Assembly (NCBI GenBank): GCA_028289425.1
Contig: JANQPL010000004.1
Span: 124,001 to 188,000 of the forward strand
Length of the DNA: 64,000 nucleotides
Origin: Alphaproteobacteria bacterium
Lineage (GTDB): Bacteria > Pseudomonadota > Alphaproteobacteria > JANQMY01
Direction: 5' to 3'
A program made the translations under genes and the position numbers. Each line of letters starts with the position of its first letter. Position 1 is the stretch's first letter. Shown one piece after another: positions 25,863-33,918 of this stretch. Under the pieces are notes generated by a model. The model saw nothing but the letters and a program-made list of their open reading frames with translations. It was not told the DNA's origin and did not search any database.

Positions 25863-26578
25863 ACCGGCTCCACTTCCGTCGCCAGGATGTATCCGCCGCC
25901 ACGAACCGTTTTGATGATTTCGGGTTCCTTAGGATCGATTTCGATTTTGCGCCTGAGACGGCTGAGCTGCACATCGATACTGCGATCAAAGGGAATGGCA
26001 GTACGCCCTTTGGCAAGATCCAACAGTTGATCGCGGGTGAGCACGCGATTGGGATGCTCGACAAACGCGACCAACAAATCGTATTCCCCGGCGGTCAAAG
26101 GTACCAAGACATTGTCCGGCGACCGCAGTTCGCGCTTGGTCATGTCCAGCGTCCAATTCGCAAACGACAGAACTTGCTGCCGCAACTCCCCATCCGCGCC
26201 GCTCGCACCATCCGACCGCCTGAGCACGGCCTTTATCCGGGCAAGCAGCTCACGGGGATTAAACGGCTTGGCGATGTAATCATCGGCGCCCATTTCCAGA
26301 CCGATAATGCGGTCCGTCTCTTCGCCAAGCGCCGTGAGCATGATGATGGGGATGCGCGATGTGTTGCGCACTTTGCGGCACAAGGTCAGCCCGTCTTCCC
26401 CAGGCATCATCAGATCCAAGACAATCAGGTCGTACCGGCCTTCGGACATGAGCTGGGACATTTCCCGGCCATTAGCCGCCGCGTCCACACGCAGCTCGTG
26501 TTTTTTTAGAAACCGCGACAGCAAATCGCGGATTTCCCGATCATCGTCGACAATCAAGATATGCGGTGTTCGTGACAT
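25859..26578 (-). CDS. OmpR-family response regulator
   Basis: 239 residues. Receiver domain with acidic pocket Asp11-Asp13, phosphorylation site Asp55 (LIVLDLMMPG) and Lys104 (IAKPFNPRE); winged-helix DNA-binding domain from about 140, with the transactivation-loop and recognition-helix sequence RTAIPFDRSIDVQLSRLRRK and the closing VRGGGYIL. It is the partner of the overlapping kinase gene. It probably binds the 10-bp half-site pairs at 26621-26668, upstream of its own gene, and also controls the divergent LTXXQ gene. Confidence 0.95.
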   Translation of the reverse strand: MSRTPHILIVDDDREIRDLLSRFLKKHELRVDAAANGREMSQLMSEGRYDLIVLDLMMPGEDGLTLCRKVRNTSRIPIIMLTALGEETDRIIGLEMGADDYIAKPFNPRELLARIKAVLRRSDGASGADGELRQQVLSFANWTLDMTKRELRSPDNVLVPLTAGEYDLLVAFVEHPNRVLTRDQLLDLAKGRTAIPFDRSIDVQLSRLRRKIEIDPKEPEIIKTVRGGGYILATEVEPV

Positions 26579-26620
26579 GCCCCTAATCTAGAATAATCGC
26601 AGCCTATTTCCGGGAAAATA

Positions 26621-26668
26621 TGTAACAAACTGTTTCATCCGCCCCGGCTGAAACCACATGTAACAGAA
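26621..26668. promoter_or_regulatory. two pairs of 10-bp tandem half-sites, probable response-regulator boxes
   Basis: TGTAACAAAC TGTTTCATCC (26621-26640) and TGAAACCACA TGTAACAGAA (26649-26668) are each two hexamers of TGTAAC/TGAAAC/TGTTTC type at exactly 10-bp spacing, the arrangement OmpR-family regulators use. The two pairs begin 28 bp apart. They lie in the 202-bp gap between the regulator gene and the divergent LTXXQ gene. Confidence 0.55.
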
Positions 26669-26780
26669 TCAGCCCTTTTTGGACATCAACGCGAAACACG
26701 CCCTTTTCATAGTGGCTCGCAACACGGCGGGCCGACGAGGCCGGCCGCTTTTGCCACCGGAAAATTAAGGGATTCGCAAG

Positions 26781-27302
26781 ATGACCATCAAAAACCTCTT
26801 CATCAGCTTCTTCTTTTTGGGCATCAGCATTGCGCTGACATTTGGCCTTTTCGCAGCTGCCAATCCGGCAACGGCAGCCGAGACCATCAATCGCGTCGAA
26901 ACGGAACATGTGCAGCTTGCCTGGCATTCGCGCGACAATCGTGGGATTGCGCGCCTGTGCCGCGAACCGTCCTCGCGCTGGGCGCGCCACGGCGCCGAGC
27001 ACATCGAAGAGGAGTTGACCCTCGATGAGACACAGAAGGCGGCTCTGGATGTGGTTACCGAACGGCTGAACGATCTGACGGCCGCCGTTTACAAAGCTTG
27101 CACCACCAACGTATCGGAAACGGCTTCTTCGCCGGCGCCGGAAAAGCTGGCCGTGATCGAAAGCATGACAGCAGCCGCCCTCAACGCAATGAAAGGCGTG
27201 CGCGAAGCGTTCGCCAACTTTTATGACGTACTCAACAGCGATCAAAAGGCCCAAGTGGACGACTTCCTCCAACACGGCCGCCGGCGCGGTTGGTGGCACT
27301 AG
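26781..27302 (+). CDS. Spy/CpxP-like LTXXQ periplasmic protein
   Basis: 173 residues. A signal peptide spans about 1-35 (hydrophobic, then ATAAET). The mature part is all-helical and basic, with two LTxxQ-like motifs: LTLDETQKAAL near 85 and LNSDQKAQVDDF near 155, and a His/Arg/Trp-rich end. Spy and CpxP are periplasmic chaperone-like proteins; CpxP also inhibits its sensor CpxA. The gene lies divergent from a two-component system, as in Cpx-type loci, so feedback on that kinase is a reasonable inference. Confidence 0.8.
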   Translation: MTIKNLFISFFFLGISIALTFGLFAAANPATAAETINRVETEHVQLAWHSRDNRGIARLCREPSSRWARHGAEHIEEELTLDETQKAALDVVTERLNDLTAAVYKACTTNVSETASSPAPEKLAVIESMTAAALNAMKGVREAFANFYDVLNSDQKAQVDDFLQHGRRRGWWH

Positions 27303-27330
27303 GCCAAGCCCCAAAGGCGGTCAGCAAACC

Positions 27331-27843
27331 ATGTCCATCGGTCAACAGACACAAGCGCCCGAGAACACGGGCCAAGACGACAAGCCGGGTGTTGTCGTTC
27401 GGCCACCGCTGCTCTATGCGGGCGCGCTTGTGCTGGGACTGGTCATCGAATTTTTGCTGCCGTCCTCGCTGCTTGACCTGACCTGGCTTGAACCCCACCA
27501 ACGGGTGATCGGCGTAGCCATCTCCACTTGTGGGTTCGTCTTGTTGTCGCTGTGCATGATGGAATTCCGCCGGGCGGGAACAAACGTGCCGACAAGCCTG
27601 CCCGCCAACGCGGTCGTCGCCAGCGGCCCTTATGCCTTTTCCCGCAATCCGATTTATGTAGCGCTGTCGCTGATTTATCTGGGGATTGCGGTTGCCGTGC
27701 CCAGCGCCTGGCTTATGGGTTTGCTTGTTCCGGTCCTTGTCATTATGAGGTATGGCGTTATTGCGCGCGAGGAAACCTATCTCGAGCGCAAATTCGGCGA
27801 AGCTTATCTTGGCTACAAAGATCGAGTTCGCCGATGGTTGTGA
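27331..27843 (+). CDS. isoprenylcysteine carboxyl methyltransferase (ICMT/PEMT)-like membrane protein
   Basis: 170 residues from ATG 27331; the longer frame from 27223 overlaps the upstream gene and is not membrane-like. Four membrane segments lie between residues 25 and 140. The family motif GPYAFSRNPIYVAL (about 97-110) and the closing EETYLERKFGEAYLGYKDRV are present, as in the phospholipid/isoprenylcysteine methyltransferase-like group that binds SAM at the membrane. Substrate unknown. It lies 28 bp after the LTXXQ gene and may share its transcript. Confidence 0.87.
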   Translation: MSIGQQTQAPENTGQDDKPGVVVRPPLLYAGALVLGLVIEFLLPSSLLDLTWLEPHQRVIGVAISTCGFVLLSLCMMEFRRAGTNVPTSLPANAVVASGPYAFSRNPIYVALSLIYLGIAVAVPSAWLMGLLVPVLVIMRYGVIAREETYLERKFGEAYLGYKDRVRRWL

Positions 27844-27869
27844 CACAAGCGGCAGTTCGGATTCATTCT

Positions 27870-28286
27870 ATGTCGACCCAGGAAGAACTGTTCATCGAGA
27901 CGAAGCACCGCGGTTTCTACGACATCACCTCGCAAGTGAAGGGACGCGTGGCCGCGCGGCGCATGGACGTGGGCTTGCTGACCCTGTTTATTCCGCATAC
28001 ATCGGCATCGCTCATCATCCAAGAAAACGCCGACCCGGCCGTTCTACACGATCTTGAGAACTTCTTTGCACGGCTTGTGCCCGACGGGTCGCCGAGCTAC
28101 CAGCATCAGTCCGAAGGGCCCGACGATATGCCGGCCCATATTCGCTCCGCGCTCACACAGACAAGCCTGTCCGTGCCCATTTCATCCGGCCGTCTTTGCC
28201 TTGGCACCTGGCAGGGCATTTATGTGTACGAACACCGGACGGCGCCTCACCAAAGGCGGCTTATCCTGAACTTCTCCAGCAACTGA
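27870..28286 (+). CDS. YjbQ/UPF0047 family protein
   Basis: 138 residues from ATG 27870. An upstream in-frame ATG at 27834 overlaps the previous gene and would add 12 residues. The family signature is plain: GFYDITSQV, LFIPHTSASLIIQENADPAV, a long central stretch ending QHQSEGPDDMPAHIRSAL, and LGTWQGIYVYEHR. The histidine/acid cluster suits the metal site seen in YjbQ structures. Some members have weak thiamine-phosphate synthase activity; the cellular role is not settled. It is convergent with the alanine symporter gene, with 11 bases between the stops. Confidence 0.92.
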   Translation: MSTQEELFIETKHRGFYDITSQVKGRVAARRMDVGLLTLFIPHTSASLIIQENADPAVLHDLENFFARLVPDGSPSYQHQSEGPDDMPAHIRSALTQTSLSVPISSGRLCLGTWQGIYVYEHRTAPHQRRLILNFSSN

Positions 28287-28297
28287 CTTTTATCTCG

Positions 28298-29794
28298 TCA
28301 GTCGTCTTCCGCCGTACCACTTTCCAGGGCCGACTTGGTGACGGCGAAGACCGTCCCGCTCAACGCCAGAAGGGCAATCAGATTGGGTATCGCCATCATC
28401 GCGTTGAACGTATCCGAAACCAACAAAATCAGGTCCAGCTCCCAAACCGCGCCAACGGTCAGAAACACCACCCACAACAACCGGTAGGGCATGATGGCCC
28501 CCGTCCCCAGCAGGTATTCCGCAGCCCGCTCGCCGTAGTAGCTCCAGCCTAGAATGGTCGTAAACGCAAAGATGATCAGCCCAATGGCCACCACATACTC
28601 GCCGCCGAACAGGCTGTTGGAGAAGGCAAGCCGTGTCATGCTCGCGCCCTGCACGCAGGTATGCCACACCGTCGACGTTTCAACGGTCTTACCCGTGAGA
28701 GTGCCTGCCGCGACTGCTGCCGTTTCCTCCGAAGTGGGGCAGCGCCATGCCGTCACCTCTTGGCCTTCCGTCGCCTGGGGTACCAGTGTCACGCTGGCGG
28801 GCGCGCTAAGCTGGACCGTGAGGATAACCAAAGCCGTCATGGTACAGACGATAATGGTATCGATAAATGTGCCCAACATGGCGACCGTCCCCTGGCGCAC
28901 CGGGTTGTTGGTGCGCGCGGCGGCATGGGCGATGGCGGCACTTCCAAGGCCCGCTTCGTTCGAGAAGATGCCCCGCGCCACCCCGAACCGAATGGCCTGC
29001 ATGACCGCGGCGCCCGCAAATCCGCCGGCGGCCGCGCTGCCGGTAAACGCGTCGTCCACGATCATCCAAAGGGCTGCCGGCACCACGTCGATGTTCATCA
29101 AGATGACGATCAGCGCTGCCGCCACATATGCCACGGCCATAAAGGGCACCAGGCGTTCGGCCACATAGGCGATCGACCTGATGCCGCCGATGATGACGAT
29201 GAACGACACGATCGACAGGGCAAGTCCGGTCACCAAAGTGGGGACAGAAAAGCTATCCCTCATGACCAAGGCGACATTATTCGCCTGGAACATATTGCCA
29301 ATGCCGAAGCCCGCAATCATGGCAAAAAACGCGAACGCGGCGCCAAGCCATGCCCATCCTGGCCCCATGCCGTTCTTGATGTAATACATGGGCCCGCCTA
29401 CATAGCGGCCGTCTTCGTCAACTTCGCGATACTTCACCGCCAACACGGCTTCTGCGTACTTCGTCGCCATGCCCACAAGCGCGGTGATCCACATCCAAAA
29501 AATAGCGCCCGGGCCACCCACAAAAATAGCCGTAGCAACGCCACCGATATTCCCTGTACCGACGGTTGCCGACAGCGCCGTGGCAAGCGCTTGAAAGGGC
29601 GTGATCTCGCCCTTGGCCGTGTCCGATGCCTTGCGCCCGGCAAATGCCAAACGAAACCCAGCCCCCAACCTGCGGATGGGCATAAACCGCAGCCCAATCG
29701 TCAGGTAGACGCCCGTGCCCAGAAGGAGGACGAGCATGATCGGTCCCCAAACAATCGAATTGATTTCGTTGAAGACGGTCTGAAATGTTTCCAT
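28298..29794 (-). CDS. alanine/glycine:cation symporter, AGCS family
   Basis: 498 residues, about eleven membrane segments. Family signature GTGNIGGVATAIFVGGPGAIFWMW near 95-118 and VGMATKYAEAVLAVKYRE follow the N-terminal IVWGPIMLVLLLGTG. The conserved ARGIFSNEAGLGSAAIAHAA segment is near 274-293. Members import Ala or Gly with Na+ or H+. An insertion with several cysteines (VTAWRCPTSEETAAVAAGTL and a later TCVQG) lies between helices near residues 345-385 and is unusual; it should face the periplasm and could form a disulfide. Single-gene unit. Confidence 0.93.
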   Translation of the reverse strand: METFQTVFNEINSIVWGPIMLVLLLGTGVYLTIGLRFMPIRRLGAGFRLAFAGRKASDTAKGEITPFQALATALSATVGTGNIGGVATAIFVGGPGAIFWMWITALVGMATKYAEAVLAVKYREVDEDGRYVGGPMYYIKNGMGPGWAWLGAAFAFFAMIAGFGIGNMFQANNVALVMRDSFSVPTLVTGLALSIVSFIVIIGGIRSIAYVAERLVPFMAVAYVAAALIVILMNIDVVPAALWMIVDDAFTGSAAAGGFAGAAVMQAIRFGVARGIFSNEAGLGSAAIAHAAARTNNPVRQGTVAMLGTFIDTIIVCTMTALVILTVQLSAPASVTLVPQATEGQEVTAWRCPTSEETAAVAAGTLTGKTVETSTVWHTCVQGASMTRLAFSNSLFGGEYVVAIGLIIFAFTTILGWSYYGERAAEYLLGTGAIMPYRLLWVVFLTVGAVWELDLILLVSDTFNAMMAIPNLIALLALSGTVFAVTKSALESGTAEDD

Positions 29795-29934
29795 GGGGAA
29801 GATCCGTTAAAGGCGGGTCGGATGCGTCAGGCAGACATTTGGCGGGGCTTATCTTTCAAATCGGTTACCCCATTTGGCACTGTGCATTGGGCGATTCTTT
29901 TGTGCAACACCGCCACGAACCGGCAGGTTGAATC

Positions 29935-29968
29935 AAAAAGCCCGGCAAACATGCCGGGCTTTTATCTG
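29935..29968 (-). terminator. intrinsic terminator for the Ala/Asp-rich lipoprotein gene
   Basis: 12-bp stem AAAAGCCCGGCA / TGCCGGGCTTTT with a four-base loop. On the minus strand it is followed by a T-run, 30 bp after the lipoprotein stop codon. Confidence 0.9.
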
Positions 29969-29999
29969 GTTTTGGGGCGCCTAAAGGCGAACGTCCGGA

Positions 30000-30488
30000 T
30001 TAGGGCTGCATTGCATCCCCAACCGCATCCGCCGCATCGTCTGCCGCTCCGTCGGCTGCGTCAGCAGCATCGGCAGCGCCATCGGCGGCATCTGCCGCAG
30101 CTTCGGCGCCGTCAGCAGCTGCATCGGTCGCGCCGTCCGCGGCGTCAGCCGCTGCGTCGGTTGCGCCATCTACAGCGTCAGCCGCAGCATCGGCGGCCGC
30201 ATCCACCGCATCTCCAACCGCGTCTGCAGCACCTTCAACCGCATCGGCTGCAGCATCCGTGGCCGCATCAACGGCTTCGCCGGCGGCTTCCACAGCATCC
30301 TCAGCCGCTTCCGTTGCCGCATCAACTGCATCATCCATGGTGGTACTCTCTTCGGCCGCTGCCGGATCCGGTGCTTCACCGCCGGTCGACCCGGAGTCGC
30401 TTCCCGGATCGCATGCAACCACAAACGCGCCTGCTCCAGCCATAAGACCGGCCAGCATAAGTCGGCGCAAAGATTCCTTCGTCATCAT
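30000..30488 (-). CDS. Ala/Asp-rich repeat lipoprotein
   Basis: 162 residues. Signal sequence and lipobox FVVAC with Cys26, then about 110 residues made almost only of Ala, Asp, Glu, Gly, Val and Thr in DAVDAATEAAEDAV-like near-repeats of seven to eleven residues. The tail is predicted to be one long acidic amphipathic helix or coiled coil, resembling Lea-like or Lpp-like spacer proteins. It should be anchored in the membrane by lipid. Function unknown. GGAGGG precedes the first of two adjacent ATGs. It has its own terminator and lies divergent from the FAH gene. Confidence 0.8.
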   Translation of the reverse strand: MMTKESLRRLMLAGLMAGAGAFVVACDPGSDSGSTGGEAPDPAAAEESTTMDDAVDAATEAAEDAVEAAGEAVDAATDAAADAVEGAADAVGDAVDAAADAAADAVDGATDAAADAADGATDAAADGAEAAADAADGAADAADAADGAADDAADAVGDAMQP

Positions 30489-30518
30489 TCTGATGTCCCT
30501 CCAACAATAAATTCACCG

Positions 30519-30554
30519 CGGCTTGATCAAGAAAACCCTTTCGGGATCAAGCCG
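30519..30554. promoter_or_regulatory. 10-bp inverted repeat between divergent genes
   Basis: CGGCTTGATC (30519-30528) and GATCAAGCCG (30545-30554) around a 16-base centre, about 30 bp upstream of the lipoprotein start. Could be an operator or a leader hairpin. Confidence 0.35.
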
Positions 30555-30727
30555 TACCCCGCACACCAGAAAACACAGAACCGCAAATCCGTCGGATGTT
30601 CCACGTTCTGCTGCTTCCAAACGGCGGAACCAAAAATCGCTCCATTTTTGGCGACACCCAATCCAGTGCCGTTATATTACATGGGTGGCAAAAAATTAAA
30701 GCTTTATTAACCAGAACTGGCGGGCTC

Positions 30728-31615
30728 ATGAGACTGGCAACATTCACCGAAAAAACCGCTGAAAACAGCCAGTTTAGGCTCGGACTCGTGGACGGGGGTT
30801 CCCTCATTGATTTATCCAATAATGCGCCCTCTCTACCGAAAGATATGATTTCGCTGCTAAACGCCGGCGATTCGGCGTTGCAGGCGGCGGCTGACGCCGC
30901 AACCGGAAACGCGCCTCAATACAGCTTAGACGATGTCAGGCTTGGACCACCGGTCACCAATCCCGGAAAGATTCTGGCGATCGGATTGAACTACGCGGAC
31001 CATGTGAAGGAGACCGGCCGGGACCTGCCCAAACACCAGATCTGGTTCAACAAACAACGGAACTGTGTGAACGGGCCGTTCGATCCCATCAACCTTCCGA
31101 AAGTTTCCACCGATTTTCTCGATTACGAAGGCGAGCTTTGTTTCGTCATTGGGCGCCGTTGCAAACATGTGCCTGCAGAGCGCGCTCACGAGGTTATTGC
31201 AGGCTTTTGTGTGGGCAATGATGTGAGCGTTCGCGATTGGCAACGGCGCGTTCCAACGATGCAGATTGGCAAATCCTTCGATTCCCATGGGCCAATGGGG
31301 CCTTGGCTCACCACAAGCGATGAAGTGGGAGACCCCCATAATCTCGAGATCAAAACATGGGTGAATGGAGACCTGCGCCAGCATTCCAACACCAAACACA
31401 TGATCTTCAATTGCTATGAGCAGATCGCCCATCTAACTCAGGTTTTCACACTTGATGTAGGCGACGTGATCTTTACCGGTACACCGGATGGTGTGGGACA
31501 TGCCATGACGCCGCCAGGTCTATTGAAGGTCGGCGATGTGGTCCGTATCGAGATCGAAAAACTCGGCGCCATCGAAAACACGGTTGTGCCGGAGCAAGCC
31601 GAGATGGTGATTTGA
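30728..31615 (+). CDS. fumarylacetoacetate hydrolase family protein
   Basis: 295 residues from ATG 30728; the frame opens at 30596, but the extra part is not FAH-like. C-terminal FAH domain from about residue 75 with the signature GKILAIGLNYADHVKE, the metal ligands in DYEGELCFVIGR and the Asp of GNDVSVRDWQ, then TGTPDGVGHAMTPPGLLKVGD. Members hydrolyse or hydrate 2-keto or acylpyruvate compounds in aromatic and sugar-acid breakdown, using Mg2+ or Mn2+. Exact substrate cannot be read. It is a single-gene unit. Confidence 0.9.
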   Translation: MRLATFTEKTAENSQFRLGLVDGGSLIDLSNNAPSLPKDMISLLNAGDSALQAAADAATGNAPQYSLDDVRLGPPVTNPGKILAIGLNYADHVKETGRDLPKHQIWFNKQRNCVNGPFDPINLPKVSTDFLDYEGELCFVIGRRCKHVPAERAHEVIAGFCVGNDVSVRDWQRRVPTMQIGKSFDSHGPMGPWLTTSDEVGDPHNLEIKTWVNGDLRQHSNTKHMIFNCYEQIAHLTQVFTLDVGDVIFTGTPDGVGHAMTPPGLLKVGDVVRIEIEKLGAIENTVVPEQAEMVI

Positions 31616-31705
31616 CGCGCGCGGCAATGGCCAAATCTGCTGGTATTTGACGGTCAAAAACGCCATATTTACGGGTGTGAGCCACAGACTATTGAGAGGA
31701 TCACA

Positions 31706-31819
31706 ATGTTGATTTCCGGAGCGCTGGCCTTAGGCCTTTTCATCGCCGTGTGGGCGGGACTTGTCGTATCCGGAGGGCGCGCGATCAAGCACAGCGACTA
31801 CGACGGGATTCCCGACTAA
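31706..31819 (+). CDS. 37-residue single-pass membrane peptide
   Basis: ATG at 31706 after AGAGGA with a six-base gap, TAA at 31817-31819. The product begins with MLISGALALGLFIAVWAGLV, a clear membrane helix, then a short tail with GGRAIKHSDYDGIPD. The good ribosome site, the helix and the compact polar tail make it a credible small membrane protein. No family recognised. It sits alone between the FAH gene and an exported-protein gene. Confidence 0.55.
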   Translation: MLISGALALGLFIAVWAGLVVSGGRAIKHSDYDGIPD

Positions 31820-31952
31820 CCACAGCACCAAAGTTTGTGTCTGTTTTGTGACAACCTAATGCGTGGTTGCGCCGAATGCCGCTTTGCGCCAATCAACGGG
31901 ACACGGCATAATCCCGCCCATTCAAGTTAAGAACAGCGAGTTGGAGTACTCC

Positions 31953-32807
31953 GTGTTGCAGGGCATACGCTATTGGCAATCCACCGCCTTTGCCGGCGCA
32001 ATCGCGCTCGTCATCGGGGCGGTATCGATTTCATCTGCATCGGCCGAAGACGATTGCCAGCGCGCGAGGCAAACCTTTAGCGGAGCCAACGAACTGTCGA
32101 AGACGGACGATTTTGTGCGCAGCCCGGTTCGCCTAACCAAAATCCTCACGGCGACGGATGATGCTGGCTACTATGTGAAGATTTGGTGCGAAGACCGAAG
32201 CCGCGAACATGCGGCCATTCAAACCAGCGTGCGCAACCGCCTCGCCAAATCTGTCGCCCAGCTTTCGCCGACGCAATTGCAACAGCATTGCGCACAATCT
32301 CATGAAGACGCCAAGACTTCTGTAGAGCAAAGCAAGAAATTTCTGGAAGAGGATGTTTACAGCAGTGCGCGAATTGAAGCGTCCATTGCGCAGACCCGTT
32401 ACCAGCGGCTCATGTCCCACTGCCAAAAAAGCGATCCGCAATTCTATATGGCTGAGCTGAATGTCGCCCAGTCGCTCAATCGCGTTTCCACATGCCGGGA
32501 ATTGAGCGAGCTTGCAACCCTGACCATGATGCATGGGGACGTGCTCAAATCGCGCGCCGGGCTTGGGGGACGGACGCCCCAATCGGCAAAAGAGGCCTAC
32601 CAAGAATCTGCGGAGTTTCTCAATCGAGCCATTGGCTACTGCCGTGGTGAGGACCGGACGACTCTTGGCGAAAAGATGGCCGAGCTGGACGTGCGCCGCG
32701 GCATCAAACGGCGCACGGTCGACGGTGAAACAACTGCCGTCAGCGATGTCGACTCCTGGTATGCCTCCTGGGCCAGCGGCGGCGAAGACGACGACAACGA
32801 TTTCTAG
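31953..32807 (+). CDS. predicted exported helical protein, unknown function
   Basis: 284 residues from GTG 31953, which has GGAG six bases upstream; the frame opens at 31863. A signal peptide spans about 1-31 (IALVIGAVSISSASAED). The mature part is charged and helical with six cysteines (such as EDDCQRAR, KIWCEDR, SHCQK and STCREL) and a very acidic C-terminus, GGEDDDNDF. The cysteines are spread, suggesting several disulfides. Not recognised as a known family. It converges with the LLM oxidoreductase gene, six bases between stops. Confidence 0.7.
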   Translation: MLQGIRYWQSTAFAGAIALVIGAVSISSASAEDDCQRARQTFSGANELSKTDDFVRSPVRLTKILTATDDAGYYVKIWCEDRSREHAAIQTSVRNRLAKSVAQLSPTQLQQHCAQSHEDAKTSVEQSKKFLEEDVYSSARIEASIAQTRYQRLMSHCQKSDPQFYMAELNVAQSLNRVSTCRELSELATLTMMHGDVLKSRAGLGGRTPQSAKEAYQESAEFLNRAIGYCRGEDRTTLGEKMAELDVRRGIKRRTVDGETTAVSDVDSWYASWASGGEDDDNDF

Positions 32808-32813
32808 CTGGAA

Positions 32814-33821
32814 TTAGGCCGCTTTAAACTCCTGCACCAGGGACGGCACATTCGCCCTGTCGATCGCTGCGAAAGAAACCGACGCCCGATCGATCAACCC
32901 CGTATAGCGTTTCTTGATTCCCGAGATTACGTCTTTCGGCTCGCCGACCACTGCAAAGGCGCTGAGAATGTCGTCATCAATCAGTGTACCCATCTCATCC
33001 CACTGACCGATTTTTGACAGGCGGTTCAACTCCGGTTGGAGATCGCCCCAGCCGTGCAAATCGAGAACGCCTTTGTATGCGGGCGTGGATCCATAGAACG
33101 CTATTTGTTTGCACGTTGCGGTCTTGACTTGTTTGAAGCCTTCTTCCGTGTCCGCGGTCACCGCAAACGCCGGATAGATGAGTTGGAAGTCTTCGCGCTT
33201 TCTGCCCACGTCCTTGAGTGTTTTTTCGACGGTCGGGACCGTGACTTCGCGCAAGTATTTTTCGGTCGTGAACGCATGAATCAGCATGCCGTCCGCAACC
33301 GTCGCCGCCGTTTCGGTCATTTTGGGCCCAACCGCCGCAAGCACGATTTTGGGTTTGCCATGCTGCGTATCGGTCGGCGTGAACATGGGGGTCATCAGCG
33401 TGTGGGTGTAGAACTCGCCCCGGAACTCCAGCGGCTTGCCGTCATACCAGCAATCCCAGATGGCATTGATGGCCTGGATCATCTCTTTCATCCGCGCCGC
33501 CGGATTTGACCACGGCATGGAAAACCTTTTGGTGATATGCGGCTTGATTTGCGATCCCAAACCGAGCGTAAAACGCCCTTTCGAGAAGGCATTCAGGTCG
33601 TGAGCTAGGTTCGCCAGAACCATGGGATTGCGCGCAAACGCAACGGCAATCGATGTGTAGAGCTCAATCCGGCTGGTGTGTTCCGCCGCCAACAACAGTG
33701 GCATGAATGGATCATGAGAGGTTTCGGCAGCAAGGATCCCATCGTAGCCACACTCTTCCAGATATTGGGCGGACGATGCCGCCTTATCCAGTTCAAATCC
33801 GATCCCTGCATCGATCTTCAT
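32814..33821 (-). CDS. luciferase-like (LLM) flavin/F420 oxidoreductase, TIGR03617-like
   Basis: 335 residues. TIM-barrel LLM protein: KIDAGIGFELDKAASSAQYL at the start, ETSHDPFMPLLLAAEHTSRI and SIAVAFARNPMVLANLAHDL, then GRFTLGLGSQIKPHITKRFS in the cofactor-binding region. The combination matches the TIGR03617 group. These enzymes use F420 or FMN; which one cannot be decided from the sequence. Substrate unknown. AGGAG precedes the ATG. The upstream NCS2 permease gene lies on the same strand, 97 bp away. Confidence 0.9.
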   Translation of the reverse strand: MKIDAGIGFELDKAASSAQYLEECGYDGILAAETSHDPFMPLLLAAEHTSRIELYTSIAVAFARNPMVLANLAHDLNAFSKGRFTLGLGSQIKPHITKRFSMPWSNPAARMKEMIQAINAIWDCWYDGKPLEFRGEFYTHTLMTPMFTPTDTQHGKPKIVLAAVGPKMTETAATVADGMLIHAFTTEKYLREVTVPTVEKTLKDVGRKREDFQLIYPAFAVTADTEEGFKQVKTATCKQIAFYGSTPAYKGVLDLHGWGDLQPELNRLSKIGQWDEMGTLIDDDILSAFAVVGEPKDVISGIKKRYTGLIDRASVSFAAIDRANVPSLVQEFKAA

Positions 33822-33918
33822 GGACGCTCTCCTGTCTGTTTCAGTTCATCGTGTTTTTGCTTTGGGGGCAATTTAGATCATTTGAGGCCCACGTCCACTG
33901 CCTTTGTGCGCGACATCC

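Noticed and set aside
28282-28302. ACTGAC/GTCAGT repeat over the stops of yjbQ-like and symporter genes
   Set aside because: Only six pairs and AT-rich loop; likely chance.
28661-30445. 594-codon plus-strand open frame
   Set aside because: Runs antisense through the alanine symporter and the Ala/Asp-rich lipoprotein; Pro/His/Arg-rich with no domain.
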